Assembly: GCF_004342665.1 (NCBI RefSeq)
Contig: NZ_SMBY01000001.1
Location: forward strand, 596,950-660,949
DNA length: 64,000 bases
Source of the DNA: Samsonia erythrinae
GTDB lineage: Bacteria; Pseudomonadota; Gammaproteobacteria; Enterobacterales; Enterobacteriaceae
Direction: 5' to 3'
Made by a program: the position numbers and the translations under genes. Positions 46,376 to 56,196 of the stretch are shown piece after piece (the first letter of the stretch is position 1; each line of letters opens with the position of its first letter). The notes under the pieces are model-generated. The model ran no database searches and was not told the origin of the DNA. It worked only from the letters and a program-made list of their open reading frames with translations.

Positions 46376-46457
46376 GCTGTAGGCCTGATGTGATATAGGG
46401 GTTCTGAATATGTAGACGTCTGACAACAATAATCCCGTAAAAAAACTGTGATTATTT

Positions 46458-46964
46458 TCATGATAAGCGAATTGCCATCATGGTATGCAGGGCCAGAGCA
46501 AGGTGTTTCTCAACGGTGCTGAGCGAAATATCCAGCTGTCTTGCAATGTGCGCCTGAGTCATATGCTCGAAGCGGTGCAGACGAAATATCTGCTGTGTGC
46601 GTTCAGGCAGCGTCGCCAGTACGTCAGCCAGCCGCTCCAACTCCTGTCTGGCGATGGTCGTCCGATCTGGCTGTGCGGCCATATCCGGCAGCGCTTCCAG
46701 CGTCGTGGCCGCGTCGTCGGTTGCAGCCAGCTGCCAGCGGCGCTGATGGCGTACATAGTCGAGCAGCAGGTGATTGGCCGTTTTGTAGAGATACGCCTTT
46801 TTGTCTTCTACATCATCATCCTGTTCCAGCCGTTGCGCCAGGCGTAAAAAACTTTCTTGCACCAGATCCGCGGCGACATGAGGATCGCGCAGTTTATGAT
46901 TGAGGTAGCGTTCTAACCGTTCTGCATAGTGGTTGAACAGCATTCTGAGCTCAGACTCTGACAT
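46458..46964 (-). CDS. hasI: ECF sigma factor HasI (FecI-like)
   Basis: A 168-residue ECF sigma factor. Region 2 includes HVAADLVQESFLRLAQRLEQ and KAYLYKTANHLLLDYVRHQR; region 4 includes LPERTQQIFRLHRFEHMTQA and ISLSTVEKHLALALHTM. This is the FecI group controlled by surface signalling. It would direct RNA polymerase to the hasR promoter when HasR senses heme-HasA. A perfect Fur palindrome lies about 145 bases upstream, so the gene should be off when iron is plentiful. Confidence 0.93.
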   Translation of the reverse strand: MSESELRMLFNHYAERLERYLNHKLRDPHVAADLVQESFLRLAQRLEQDDDVEDKKAYLYKTANHLLLDYVRHQRRWQLAATDDAATTLEALPDMAAQPDRTTIARQELERLADVLATLPERTQQIFRLHRFEHMTQAHIARQLDISLSTVEKHLALALHTMMAIRLS

Positions 46965-47108
46965 GCCAACGTCCCGTCAGGTAACCTTCCCGCCGACGCA
47001 ACGGCAGCAGACGCCTTTTTCTTGTCCACGGCGCCATCTTTAATACCGGGGCGGAACCGCCCGTTGACGTCGATGAGGTCAGGTCCTGAATAATAGATAC
47101 GATGTAAT

Positions 47109-47123
47109 TGATAATTATTATCA
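47109..47123 (-). promoter_or_regulatory. Perfect Fur palindrome upstream of hasI
   Basis: TGATAATTATTATCA is an exact match to the 7-1-7 Fur consensus (TGATAAT-N-ATTATCA). It lies 145 bases before hasI and 117 bases before the small plus-strand gene at 47240, so it could act on both. Confidence 0.8.
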
Positions 47124-47239
47124 CATAAAGCGAGCCGGAAAGAAGCGGTAAATCATCTTTACATGGGCGAGAAAGTGGCGAATTTTCGTCGTCGACTACA
47201 CTTATCTTTGTCGGCTTATTTTCAATTTGAGGTAGAAAG

Positions 47240-47410
47240 ATGACCACGCATGATGCACCAGATGACCCTAAAGCAGTAACCGTTAATGAAGGACTGGCGA
47301 AAGTTCATGAAGCGGCAGAGCAGTTGACGGAAGAAGAGGTTGAAGCATTGGCGGAAGAAGCCAGACAGGCCGCCACACAGACGCAGAAAGATCCGGGCAA
47401 TAAACCCTAG
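47240..47410 (+). CDS. Small acidic protein of unknown function (56 residues)
   Basis: ATG 47240 has GAGG 7 bases before it, and the frame runs 56 codons to TAG. The product is soluble, Glu/Ala-rich and likely helical: VNEGLAKVHEAAEQLTEEEV and following EALAEEARQAATQT. Its codon pattern is ordinary for the region. I do not recognise the family. It sits alone between the Fur box of hasI and the patD promoter. The good ribosome site, helical heptad-like pattern and strand position support a real gene, but its function is unknown. Confidence 0.65.
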   Translation: MTTHDAPDDPKAVTVNEGLAKVHEAAEQLTEEEVEALAEEARQAATQTQKDPGNKP

Positions 47411-47452
47411 CGAGATGCCGCCGTTGTGAGCCTTTCGGTTATCCACCATAAG

Positions 47453-47468
47453 TGGCAGGTTTTTTGCA
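47453..47468 (+). promoter_or_regulatory. Near-consensus sigma-54 promoter of patD
   Basis: TGGCAGGTTTTTTGCA differs from the RpoN consensus TGGCACGNNNNTTGCA only at the sixth base, with exact GG-N10-GC spacing. The start point would be near 47479, about 49 bases before patD. Nitrogen-controlled putrescine catabolism makes RpoN use expected. Confidence 0.7.
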
Positions 47469-47527
47469 CAGACATTTTGCGGATATAGAGGAAAAACATC
47501 TCAGCTTTCTTTCTGTAAGGAAAATGT

Positions 47528-48952
47528 ATGCATGACAAATTACTCATAGCGGGCAAGCTGGTTGCGGGGAACGGCGAAACGCTGGCGGTATTCAACCCTG
47601 CGACAGGCGCGTCCATCGCCACGATTGCCCAGGCCGATCTGCACCAGATTGATGCCGCCGTGCTCGCCGCGGAGTCGGCATTTGCACTCTGGGGGCAGAC
47701 CTCGCCTAAAACGCGCGCAACGCTGCTGCTACAGATTGCCGAGGCGATTGAAGAAAACGCCGAAGCCTTTGCGCAGTTGGAGACGTTGAACTGCGGTAAG
47801 CCCTACCATGCGGTGTTGAATGATGAAATACCGGCCGTCGCGGATGTGTTTCGCTTTTTTGCCGGCGCGGCGCGCTGCCAGAACGGTCTGGCGGCGGGAG
47901 AGTATCTTGAGGGCCACACATCCATGATTCGGCGCGACCCGGTCGGCGTAGTTGCGGCCATCACGCCGTGGAATTATCCGCTGATGATGGCCGCGTGGAA
48001 ACTGGCGCCTGCGCTGGCGGCAGGGAATTGCGTGGTATTAAAACCGGCTGAGCAAACCCCGTTGACCACGTTTTATCTGGCGCATTTGCTGGCGGAAATC
48101 CTGCCCGTTGGCGTGGTGAATATTTTGTTCGGGCGCGGCGCGGATATCGGCAATGCGTTGACGCAGCATGAGAAGGTCAACATGGTGTCGCTGACCGGCT
48201 CGATGGCGACCGCGACGCAGATCCTGACGAATACCGCCGTGAGCATCAAGCGAACGCACATGGAGTTGGGCGGCAAAGCGCCGGTTATTGTGTTCGATGA
48301 CGCGGATATTCGTCAGGTGGTTGACGGTATTCGCAGTTTCGGTTTTTACAACGCGGGGCAGGATTGTACCGCCGCCTGTCGGCTGTATGTACAGCGAGCG
48401 ATCTATGATGAGGTCGTTGAGGCATTAGGAAACGCCGTAGCGACGCTGAACATGGGCGATCCGCACGATGAGGCGACAGAGCTGGGACCGTTGATTACTG
48501 AAGCGCAGTTTGAACGTGTCATCGGCTTTGTCGATCGGGCCAAAGCGTTACCGCACATCACGGTCGTAACCGGGGGAGAAAGAGGAAATGGTCCGGGGTT
48601 CTACTTCCAGCCCACGGTGTTGGCGGGTGCGAAACAGGAAGATGAGATCGTACAAAAAGAGGTCTTTGGTCCGGTGATTTCCATCACGCCCTTCGACGAT
48701 GAAAGTCAGGTGATTGGCTGGGCCAATAGCTCGCATTACGGGTTGGCGTCCTCCGTGTGGACGCGTGATATCGGGCGAGCGCATCGTCTGGCGGCGCGGC
48801 TCCAGTACGGATGTACCTGGGTGAATACCCACTTCATGTTGGTCAGCGAAATGCCGCACGGCGGGCAGAAACGCTCCGGCTATGGCAAGGATATGTCCAT
48901 GTATGGGCTGGAAGATTATACCGTGGTTCGGCATATCATGATCCGTCACTGA
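47528..48952 (+). CDS. patD: Gamma-aminobutyraldehyde dehydrogenase PatD
   Basis: A 474-residue NAD-dependent aldehyde dehydrogenase, the same length as E. coli PatD/YdcW. The active-site Cys is in [14 protein letters not shown] and the general base Glu in [18 protein letters not shown]. Long blocks such as [19 protein letters not shown] and [19 protein letters not shown] are nearly those of E. coli. It oxidises 4-aminobutanal, formed by PatA from putrescine, to GABA. patA follows 283 bases downstream, so both steps are encoded together; in E. coli they are unlinked. A sigma-54 promoter precedes it. Confidence 0.95.
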   Translation: MHDKLLIAGKLVAGNGETLAVFNPATGASIATIAQADLHQIDAAVLAAESAFALWGQTSPKTRATLLLQIAEAIEENAEAFAQLETLNCGKPYHAVLNDEIPAVADVFRFFAGAARCQNGLAAGEYLEGHTSMIRRDPVGVVAAITPWNYPLMMAAWKLAPALAAGNCVVLKPAEQTPLTTFYLAHLLAEILPVGVVNILFGRGADIGNALTQHEKVNMVSLTGSMATATQILTNTAVSIKRTHMELGGKAPVIVFDDADIRQVVDGIRSFGFYNAGQDCTAACRLYVQRAIYDEVVEALGNAVATLNMGDPHDEATELGPLITEAQFERVIGFVDRAKALPHITVVTGGERGNGPGFYFQPTVLAGAKQEDEIVQKEVFGPVISITPFDDESQVIGWANSSHYGLASSVWTRDIGRAHRLAARLQYGCTWVNTHFMLVSEMPHGGQKRSGYGKDMSMYGLEDYTVVRHIMIRH

Positions 48953-49044
48953 TCGGCGCGCAACAGGGGCGAGCAGCCAGTTCTATCCCGGCGCGTCCTA
49001 AAGGGTTCGCCGGGAGGGGAACTGGATGTTGGCGGGTTTCGTCA

Positions 49045-49182
49045 ATGTTCATTCTGATTTTTGCTGTATTTTTGGAATATTTGTTTCTTATATTGTGTTA
49101 TTATTGGTTTTTTATGTTGTTTTTGGCTTTGATTTATATTTTCATTTTTTATTGTCCTTTAGGGCGTGCGGCTGGCGTGTGA
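49045..49182 (+). CDS. Possible 45-residue hydrophobic peptide between patD and patA
   Basis: ATG 49045 opens a 45-codon frame whose product is almost entirely hydrophobic, with Phe, Leu, Ile and Tyr (for example FAVFLEYLFLILCYYW). It would form one or two membrane helices. The ribosome site is poor, and the underlying DNA is a T-rich tract, which encodes hydrophobic residues by chance. It is listed as a weak candidate. Confidence 0.2.
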   Translation: MFILIFAVFLEYLFLILCYYWFFMLFLALIYIFIFYCPLGRAAGV

Positions 49183-49188
49183 TGTGCC
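49173..49188 (+). promoter_or_regulatory. Possible sigma-54 promoter of patA
   Basis: TGGCGTGTGATGTGCC keeps the GG-N10-GC core (GG 49174-49175, GC 49186-49187) but is otherwise a weak match to TGGCAC-N5-TTGCA. It lies 48 bases before the start. E. coli patA is RpoN-dependent. Confidence 0.35.
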
Positions 49189-49232
49189 TTAATTAAACTG
49201 GCATCATGTGATGTCAATGATCTAAGGAGTGA

Positions 49233-50648
<1,416 letters not shown>

Positions 50649-50848
50649 GACGGAAACAGGTTGTGCTCGATGAGTTTCGCTCGAAATCTGGTCAGCGGTC
50701 GCTGACTGGCTATTTTCCCTTTAGTCGTGTCGATCGTCATCGCGATTGCGATCAGGATGTCGCGTACCGTGCCCGATCCGGGCATTTCGATCCTTAAATG
50801 GTCGGCATTCGATCGTCGATATGGGGTTTATTAAGCAAAGGAAACAGG

Positions 50849-52351
50849 ATGAGATTAAAAAAGAAACCAATTAAGCCGATGAAAATTCAGGATATTACCA
50901 TTATTGATAATTCCCGGTTGAAGAAGGCGATTACCGCGGCTGCGTTAGGCAACGCCATGGAGTGGTTTGATTTCGGCGTGTATGGGTTTTTGGCCTATGC
51001 GCTTGGACAAGTTTTCTTTCCCGGCGCCGATCCGGGCGTACAGATGATCGCTGCGCTGGCAACGTTCTCGGTTCCCTTTCTGGTTCGACCATTAGGTGGG
51101 ATATTTTTTGGCGCGATGGGCGATAAGTTTGGTCGCCAGAAAGTGCTATCGGTCACCATTATTATCATGGCGGTAAGTACATTCTGTATCGGCCTGATAC
51201 CTTCCTATGAGACGATCGGGATTTGGGCGCCGATATTATTGCTGTTGGCAAAACTGGCCCAGGGCTTCTCCGTGGGCGGGGAGTATACCGGCGCGGCCGT
51301 TTTTGTCGCCGAATATTCGCCGGACAGGAAGCGCGGCTTTTTAGGCAGTTGGCTGGATTTCGGATCCATCGCCGGGTTTGTCATGGGCGCGGGGGTCGTG
51401 GTCCTGATTTCTTCCATCGTGGGAGAAGAAAATTTTCTGGCGTGGGGCTGGCGTATTCCCTTCTTTATTGCCGCGCCGCTTGGGTTGATTGGGATCTATT
51501 TGCGCCACGCGCTGGAAGAGACGCCCACGTTCCAGCAGCATGTCGACAATATCGATAACGAATCGAAAGGCAGCATCCAGTCTCCGCCGAAGATCTCCCT
51601 GCGCGAGATCGTGACGAAACAGTGGAAAGGTTTACTGGTTTGCATCGGAATGGTGATTACCACTAACGTCACTTACTACATGCTGTTGACCTATATGCCG
51701 AGTTATCTCTCGCATAGCCTGCATTACTCGGAAGATCACGGGGTGATGATCATCATTGCCGTCATGATTGGCATGTTGTTTGTGCAGCCGGTCATGGGAC
51801 TGATGAGCGACCGTTACGGACGCAGGCCGTTTATCATTTGCGGCAGTATCGGGCTGTTATTGTTATCGGTACCCAGCTTTATGTTAATCAACAGCGGTGT
51901 GATCGGGCTGATTTTCTGCGGGTTATTGATATTGGCTGTCTTGCTCAATTCGTTCACCGGCGTGATGGCCTCAACGCTGCCTGCGCTGTTTCCCACTCAT
52001 ATCCGTTACAGCGCATTGGCGACGTCCTTTAACGTTTCCGTGCTGGTGGCGGGCTTTACGCCGACGTTAGCGGCGTGGCTGGTGGAGTCTACCAGCAATC
52101 TGTATATGCCGGCATATTACCTGATGGTGATTGGTATGCTGGGGTTGATCACCGGGATGTCGATGCGGGAAACCGCCAACCAACCGCTGAAAGGCGCCAC
52201 GCCGGCGGCATCCGATCGGGCGGAAGCCAAAGAGCTTTTGCAGGAACAATACGACAATATCGAGCAGAAAATAGAAGATATTGATGAACAGATTGCCGAT
52301 CTGGAGAAGAAAAGAAAACGTCTCACCGATCAGCATCCTGAAATTAATTAG
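50849..52351 (+). CDS. proP: Osmolyte symporter ProP
   Basis: A 500-residue MFS symporter, exactly the length of E. coli ProP. Blocks such as GNAMEWFDFGVYGFLAYALG, SVGGEYTGAAVFVAEYSPDR and GVMASTLPALFPTHIRYSAL are nearly identical. The C-terminal cytoplasmic coiled coil (residues about 455-495, DNIEQKIEDIDEQIADLEKK) is present; in E. coli it tunes the osmotic set point. It imports proline, betaine and other osmolytes with protons when osmolality rises. Start 50849 has AAGGAAACAGG before it. An upstream in-frame start would add residues absent from ProP. It is probably not functionally tied to patDA. Confidence 0.96.
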   Translation: MRLKKKPIKPMKIQDITIIDNSRLKKAITAAALGNAMEWFDFGVYGFLAYALGQVFFPGADPGVQMIAALATFSVPFLVRPLGGIFFGAMGDKFGRQKVLSVTIIIMAVSTFCIGLIPSYETIGIWAPILLLLAKLAQGFSVGGEYTGAAVFVAEYSPDRKRGFLGSWLDFGSIAGFVMGAGVVVLISSIVGEENFLAWGWRIPFFIAAPLGLIGIYLRHALEETPTFQQHVDNIDNESKGSIQSPPKISLREIVTKQWKGLLVCIGMVITTNVTYYMLLTYMPSYLSHSLHYSEDHGVMIIIAVMIGMLFVQPVMGLMSDRYGRRPFIICGSIGLLLLSVPSFMLINSGVIGLIFCGLLILAVLLNSFTGVMASTLPALFPTHIRYSALATSFNVSVLVAGFTPTLAAWLVESTSNLYMPAYYLMVIGMLGLITGMSMRETANQPLKGATPAASDRAEAKELLQEQYDNIEQKIEDIDEQIADLEKKRKRLTDQHPEIN

Positions 52352-52371
52352 CCCCTTCTGAACGGTAAAAA

Positions 52372-52400
52372 ATGCCCGTCAGTGACTAACTGACGGGCAT
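52372..52400. terminator. Bidirectional terminator between proP and the small secreted-protein gene
   Basis: ATGCCCGTCAGT (52372-52383) and ACTGACGGGCAT (52389-52400) form a perfect 12-bp stem with a 5-base loop. A run of six T follows on the minus strand; ACTTTG follows on the plus strand. Confidence 0.88.
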
Positions 52401-52450
52401 AACTTTGCGCGGCGCTGACGCCGGCATTGGCGACACCCAAACAGGTGCGA

Positions 52451-52690
52451 TTAACGCCCTATCAGCCGCAACTGTGCACAGAATGGGCAATTGCAGCCGT
52501 TAATGGACGTCGCTTCACACTGGCCGGGATGAATCGTTTGCAGCCCCATCGGCGTAAAACCGACAAAAATACGCTTAGCCTCACCGGCATCGCGCAATCC
52601 GCCATCATTAGGCTGCGTTATTTTAGCCTGAAAGGCAGATGCTTGCGCCGCGACCAGAGAAAGACACAACACGGACAGACTTTTTTTCAT
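52451..52690 (-). CDS. Small secreted cysteine-rich protein of unknown function
   Basis: A 79-residue product with a clear signal peptide (MKKSLSVLCLSLVAAQASA). The mature 60-residue part has four cysteines packed near the C-terminus in the order C-x7-C-x-C-x2-C (Cys58, 66, 68, 71), within INGCNCPFCAQLR. They could form disulfides or bind metal. GGAG lies 8 bases before the ATG, so a longer frame starting upstream in amn is rejected. It lies downstream of amn, on the same strand, with 104 bases between. I do not recognise the family. Confidence 0.8.
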   Translation of the reverse strand: MKKSLSVLCLSLVAAQASAFQAKITQPNDGGLRDAGEAKRIFVGFTPMGLQTIHPGQCEATSINGCNCPFCAQLRLIGR

Positions 52691-52794
52691 CGGACGTCTC
52701 CAACGTGAAATTCGTTCCGTTATAACATAACAAACTGCGGCGCACACGTGCCGGCGACCGCACAGATGCAGCCGCCTTTCCGGGGGGTAGGCCG

Positions 52795-54255
52795 TCAACG
52801 AAACGGGGGCTCGTTAAAGGTACGCAGCTTGCGCGAATGCAGCTTATCTCTTTCCGCCTGGAGCAGGTCGATCGCACAAATACCGATCTGTAAATGCTCC
52901 GAAATCGCCCCTTCGTAAAAGCGGTTAGCCTGTCCCGGCAGCTTGATTTCGCCGTGCAAGGGTTTATCCGAGACGCACAGCAGCGTGCCGTAAGGCACCC
53001 GGAAGCGATAACCCTGCGCGGCGATCGTCGCGCTCTCCATATCGACCGCAACGGCGCGACTGAGGTTAAACCGTAGTGCGGAAGCCGCATAGCGTAATTC
53101 CCAGTTGCGGTCATCGGTCGTGACAACGGTGCCGGTACGCAGGCGCTGTTTAACGGCTTCCCCCGGCATGCCGCTGACCATTTTGGTGGCGTCGTACAGC
53201 GCACGCTGCACTTCCGCGATGCTGGGGATCGGGATATCCGGCGGTAGAACGGCATCCAGTACGTGATCGTCGCGCAGGTAAGCGTGCGCCAGCACATAAT
53301 CGCCGATGGACTGGCTTTCGCGCAGGCCGCCGCAGTGGCCGATCATCAGCCAGGCATGCGGACGCATGACCGCGAGGTGATCGCAGATGGTCTTGGCGTT
53401 GGAGGGGCCGACGCCGATATTGACCAGCGTAATCCCCTTGCCGTGACGCGGGATCAGATGGTAGGCGGGCATTTGATGATTTTTCCAGGCCAAATCGGAG
53501 ACCGTCTGTTCGGGATTGGGCGTGTCGGCGGTGATATAAATACCGCCCGCACAGGAGAGCGCCTCATAGGGGCTGTCCGGGTCGGCAATCTGTGCGCAGG
53601 ACCAGCGCACGAACTCGTCCACATAGCGGGTGTAGTTGGTAAAAAGAATGTAGGGCTGAATGTGTTCCACGGGCGTGCCGGTATAGTGGCGCAGACGCGC
53701 CAGCGAAAAATCGGTACGCAGTGCGTCAAAGTGCGACAGCGGCGATATGCCCGCGGCGTTAAACAAACCGTCTGCGGTTTCGTCCCCAATCTGCGACAGC
53801 TCTGTCGTTGGGAAATGTTTGGCGATACCCGCGCTCATCGAACGGTCAAGAATCAGGTCGGAACCGTCCAGAACATAGGGGAACGGAATTTCCTGCTGAG
53901 AGGGGATAACGTCGATATTGACGTCATAATCCGCGTCCAACAACGTCAACTGTTCTACCAGATAAGCGCGCAGAAAAGCCGGGCGCGTAACGGTCGTGGT
54001 ATAACGGCCGGGGTGGGTAAAACGTCCATAGGCGCGGTGGCGCGGGTGTCCGGTCAAATCACCGTTCCAGCTTACGCATAACGCCGGGTAGGCAAATAAT
54101 CCGGCCTTACGCGCATTGGCATCCGGCAGCGTGCCGTGGCGGATAAACGCCTCAATGGCGTCGCGCAGGGCGGTGACGGCGTTACCATACAGCGTTTCCA
54201 GCTTATCCAGCGCCTGAGTGATGTTGAGGCTGACGTGGGATTCACTGCTATGCAT
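52795..54255 (-). CDS. amn: AMP nucleosidase Amn
   Basis: A 486-residue enzyme, close to the 484 of E. coli Amn. The N-terminal regulatory domain (ALDKLETLYGNAVTALRDAI and VSWNGDLTGHPRHRAYGRFT) is followed by a nucleoside-phosphorylase-type catalytic domain with GKGITLVNIGVGPSNAKTIC, WLMIGHCGGLRESQ and VDMESATIAAQGYRF. It splits AMP into adenine and ribose-5-phosphate and helps to balance the adenylate pool. It is a stand-alone gene, as in other enterobacteria. Confidence 0.95.
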   Translation of the reverse strand: MHSSESHVSLNITQALDKLETLYGNAVTALRDAIEAFIRHGTLPDANARKAGLFAYPALCVSWNGDLTGHPRHRAYGRFTHPGRYTTTVTRPAFLRAYLVEQLTLLDADYDVNIDVIPSQQEIPFPYVLDGSDLILDRSMSAGIAKHFPTTELSQIGDETADGLFNAAGISPLSHFDALRTDFSLARLRHYTGTPVEHIQPYILFTNYTRYVDEFVRWSCAQIADPDSPYEALSCAGGIYITADTPNPEQTVSDLAWKNHQMPAYHLIPRHGKGITLVNIGVGPSNAKTICDHLAVMRPHAWLMIGHCGGLRESQSIGDYVLAHAYLRDDHVLDAVLPPDIPIPSIAEVQRALYDATKMVSGMPGEAVKQRLRTGTVVTTDDRNWELRYAASALRFNLSRAVAVDMESATIAAQGYRFRVPYGTLLCVSDKPLHGEIKLPGQANRFYEGAISEHLQIGICAIDLLQAERDKLHSRKLRTFNEPPFR

Positions 54256-54363
54256 ATTGTCTCCTTATTGACGCTCGGCTCCCTGGCTGAGGTTAGCTAA
54301 CAGCGTAACTGAAGATGCACAGGCCCGCCATCATGAAATCCGGCGGGGCAGCAGTTATGGCGG

Positions 54364-56142
54364 CTAATGCCGGTGGCGGCCGGAAAGGTTCGCTGCGCTG
54401 ACGGCCAGTACCGACAGTACGCCGAGAGCAACCGCAGGCGCCAGTACGCCCCAGAACGCGCGTTCGATGTACGGCATACCTTCCGCCAGCACGCGTCCCC
54501 ATTCCGGCGTCGGCGGTGATGCCCCCAGACCTAAAAAGCCAAGCGACGCCAACGCCAGCGCGATACCCGGCAGCCGTAGCATCGCGTGACGGAAAAGCGG
54601 ACCAAGCAGCGCCGGCAGAACATAGAACAGGCTGCGGCGCATCGGACCCACGCCGAGCATCGGCAGCATTCGGATGTAAGGACGTGCGTTGATTTCCGCG
54701 ACCAGCGCCGCGGTGTGGGCAGCCAGCGGCGCCCAACTGACGGCAATAACGGCAATCGCCGCGCCTGTCGCTGTGGGGCCGTTGACGGCGGCAACCAGCA
54801 GCCCGGCAATCACCGCCGGCAAGGCGTTAGCCACCTCGATGGGGCCGGTTAACAGGCGGGGAAACAGGCCGACACACAGGCCGATTATCAGGCAGGCCAG
54901 TGAAACGCCCAGCGCCAATAGACAGGTGTATAACGTACCGTGTGCGACGCGCGCCAGCAAATCACGCCCCATTGCGTCCGCCCCAAAGGGCAGGAAAAAG
55001 GAGGGCGGTTGCAGACGCAGAAATGCCGACGTGTAGGGATCGCGCGGTAATCCCGTCAGCAGCAGTATCGCCAGCAGCAGCACACAAACAACGGGCAGCC
55101 AGACGGCATGACGGGACACCGGGCTGGACTGTTCTTCCGGCACCGGCATGGCGCCGCTACGTAAGGCGCGCCCCAGAATCAGTAGCCGCACGCCGCTGGC
55201 CGCCATGCCGGCCAGCGAGGCGATGAGCAACAGGATCAACACGCCGACCTGCAAGGCGGGCAGGTCCTGTGCGGCGGCGGCGCCCAGCGTTGCCCGTCCC
55301 AGACCGGGGATCGCGAAGACTTTTTCGACGGCGATGGCGCCGCCGGTCAGCGAGACCAACACCAGCCCGACCAACGGCATCACGCTGGGCAGCGTGCGTT
55401 TCAGCACGGCCAGCGCGAGATGGCGTCGGCTCACGCCTGCGACGCTCCAGGTAGTCAGCCAGTTTTCACTAAAGGTGGCGGATAACGCATCGGCAATAAT
55501 CCGGCCAAGGTAGCCACCTGCCGGGATGCCAAGCGCCAGCGAGGGCAACACCGCGTAATGCAGCCCTTGCCAGCCGTAGGGAGGGAACCATCGTAGCCAG
55601 ACGGCGCCGACAATCAGCAAAAACGACGCCAGCAGAAATTCGGGCAGCGCGGTAAACAGGGCGGCGAACAGCCCGCCTGAACGATGAACCTGACCGCGCA
55701 ACCCGTGCCAGAATGTCGCCGCACAAAGTAATGCCGCCAGCGTGAACGCCACCAGCGCTGAAGAAGCCATCAGCGTGAGCGAGACGCCTGCCGCCTCTAA
55801 CATACCGGGAAGAACCGGTCGGCCCGAGACCCAGGAGTTGCCCGCATCGCCGTGCAGCAGACCGGTCAGCCAGTTCCACAGCAGGCGTAGCGGTCCCTGA
55901 TCCAATCCGAGAGCATGACGAATCGCATTCAGCGTTTCCGCCGTCGCTTCCTGTTCGCCGGAGCGGGCGCGCAGCAATGCCAGCGCCGGATCCTGACCGG
56001 ATAGCCACGGCAGCATGCCAATCAGCACCACGATGCCCGCCAGCGTCAGCAGCCGCGAAAACAGCGGGATCAGTACGCCGTATCGCAGGCGCTGTGTCTG
56101 GTTGACGGTCGCGCAGGTGCGGCAATATAGCGATTCGCTCAT
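54364..56142 (-). CDS. One-piece OppB-OppC permease of a peptide/nickel-type ABC importer
   Basis: A 592-residue membrane protein in which two permease domains usually made separately are joined. Residues about 20-325 are OppB/DppB-like (ALGLDQGPLRLLWNWLTGLL, then VEKVFAIPGLGRATLGAAAA). Residues about 345-592 are OppC/DppC-like (PFGADAMGRDLLARVAHGTL and LGFLGLGASPPTPEWGRVLA). There is no stop or reading-frame break between the halves. It is the last gene of a five-gene minus-strand operon with its binding protein 54 bases upstream. Peptides, nickel or metal-metallophore complexes are the family's usual cargo. Confidence 0.87.
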   Translation of the reverse strand: MSESLYCRTCATVNQTQRLRYGVLIPLFSRLLTLAGIVVLIGMLPWLSGQDPALALLRARSGEQEATAETLNAIRHALGLDQGPLRLLWNWLTGLLHGDAGNSWVSGRPVLPGMLEAAGVSLTLMASSALVAFTLAALLCAATFWHGLRGQVHRSGGLFAALFTALPEFLLASFLLIVGAVWLRWFPPYGWQGLHYAVLPSLALGIPAGGYLGRIIADALSATFSENWLTTWSVAGVSRRHLALAVLKRTLPSVMPLVGLVLVSLTGGAIAVEKVFAIPGLGRATLGAAAAQDLPALQVGVLILLLIASLAGMAASGVRLLILGRALRSGAMPVPEEQSSPVSRHAVWLPVVCVLLLAILLLTGLPRDPYTSAFLRLQPPSFFLPFGADAMGRDLLARVAHGTLYTCLLALGVSLACLIIGLCVGLFPRLLTGPIEVANALPAVIAGLLVAAVNGPTATGAAIAVIAVSWAPLAAHTAALVAEINARPYIRMLPMLGVGPMRRSLFYVLPALLGPLFRHAMLRLPGIALALASLGFLGLGASPPTPEWGRVLAEGMPYIERAFWGVLAPAVALGVLSVLAVSAANLSGRHRH

Positions 56143-56196
56143 AAACTCTAACTCTTTATTCTTTTCGGTTGCGGATCCGTTGGCATCGGTTGCCTG

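Noticed and set aside
36899-47000. A hasB/TonB paralogue in the has operon
   Set aside because: No frame with a TonB-like proline-rich and C-terminal domain is seen; the last gene is clearly TolC-family.
47443-47470. CCAC/GTGG stem followed by six T as a terminator of the 56-residue gene
   Set aside because: The stem is only 4 bp, and the T run is explained better as part of the sigma-54 promoter element.
48811-49044. Upstream part of the open frame that ends at 49182, overlapping patD
   Set aside because: It overlaps the conserved end of patD in another frame and has no ribosome site.
52691-52798. N-terminal extension of the small cysteine-rich protein
   Set aside because: It would overlap amn and bury the signal peptide; the internal ATG at 52690 has a good ribosome site and gives a normal leader.
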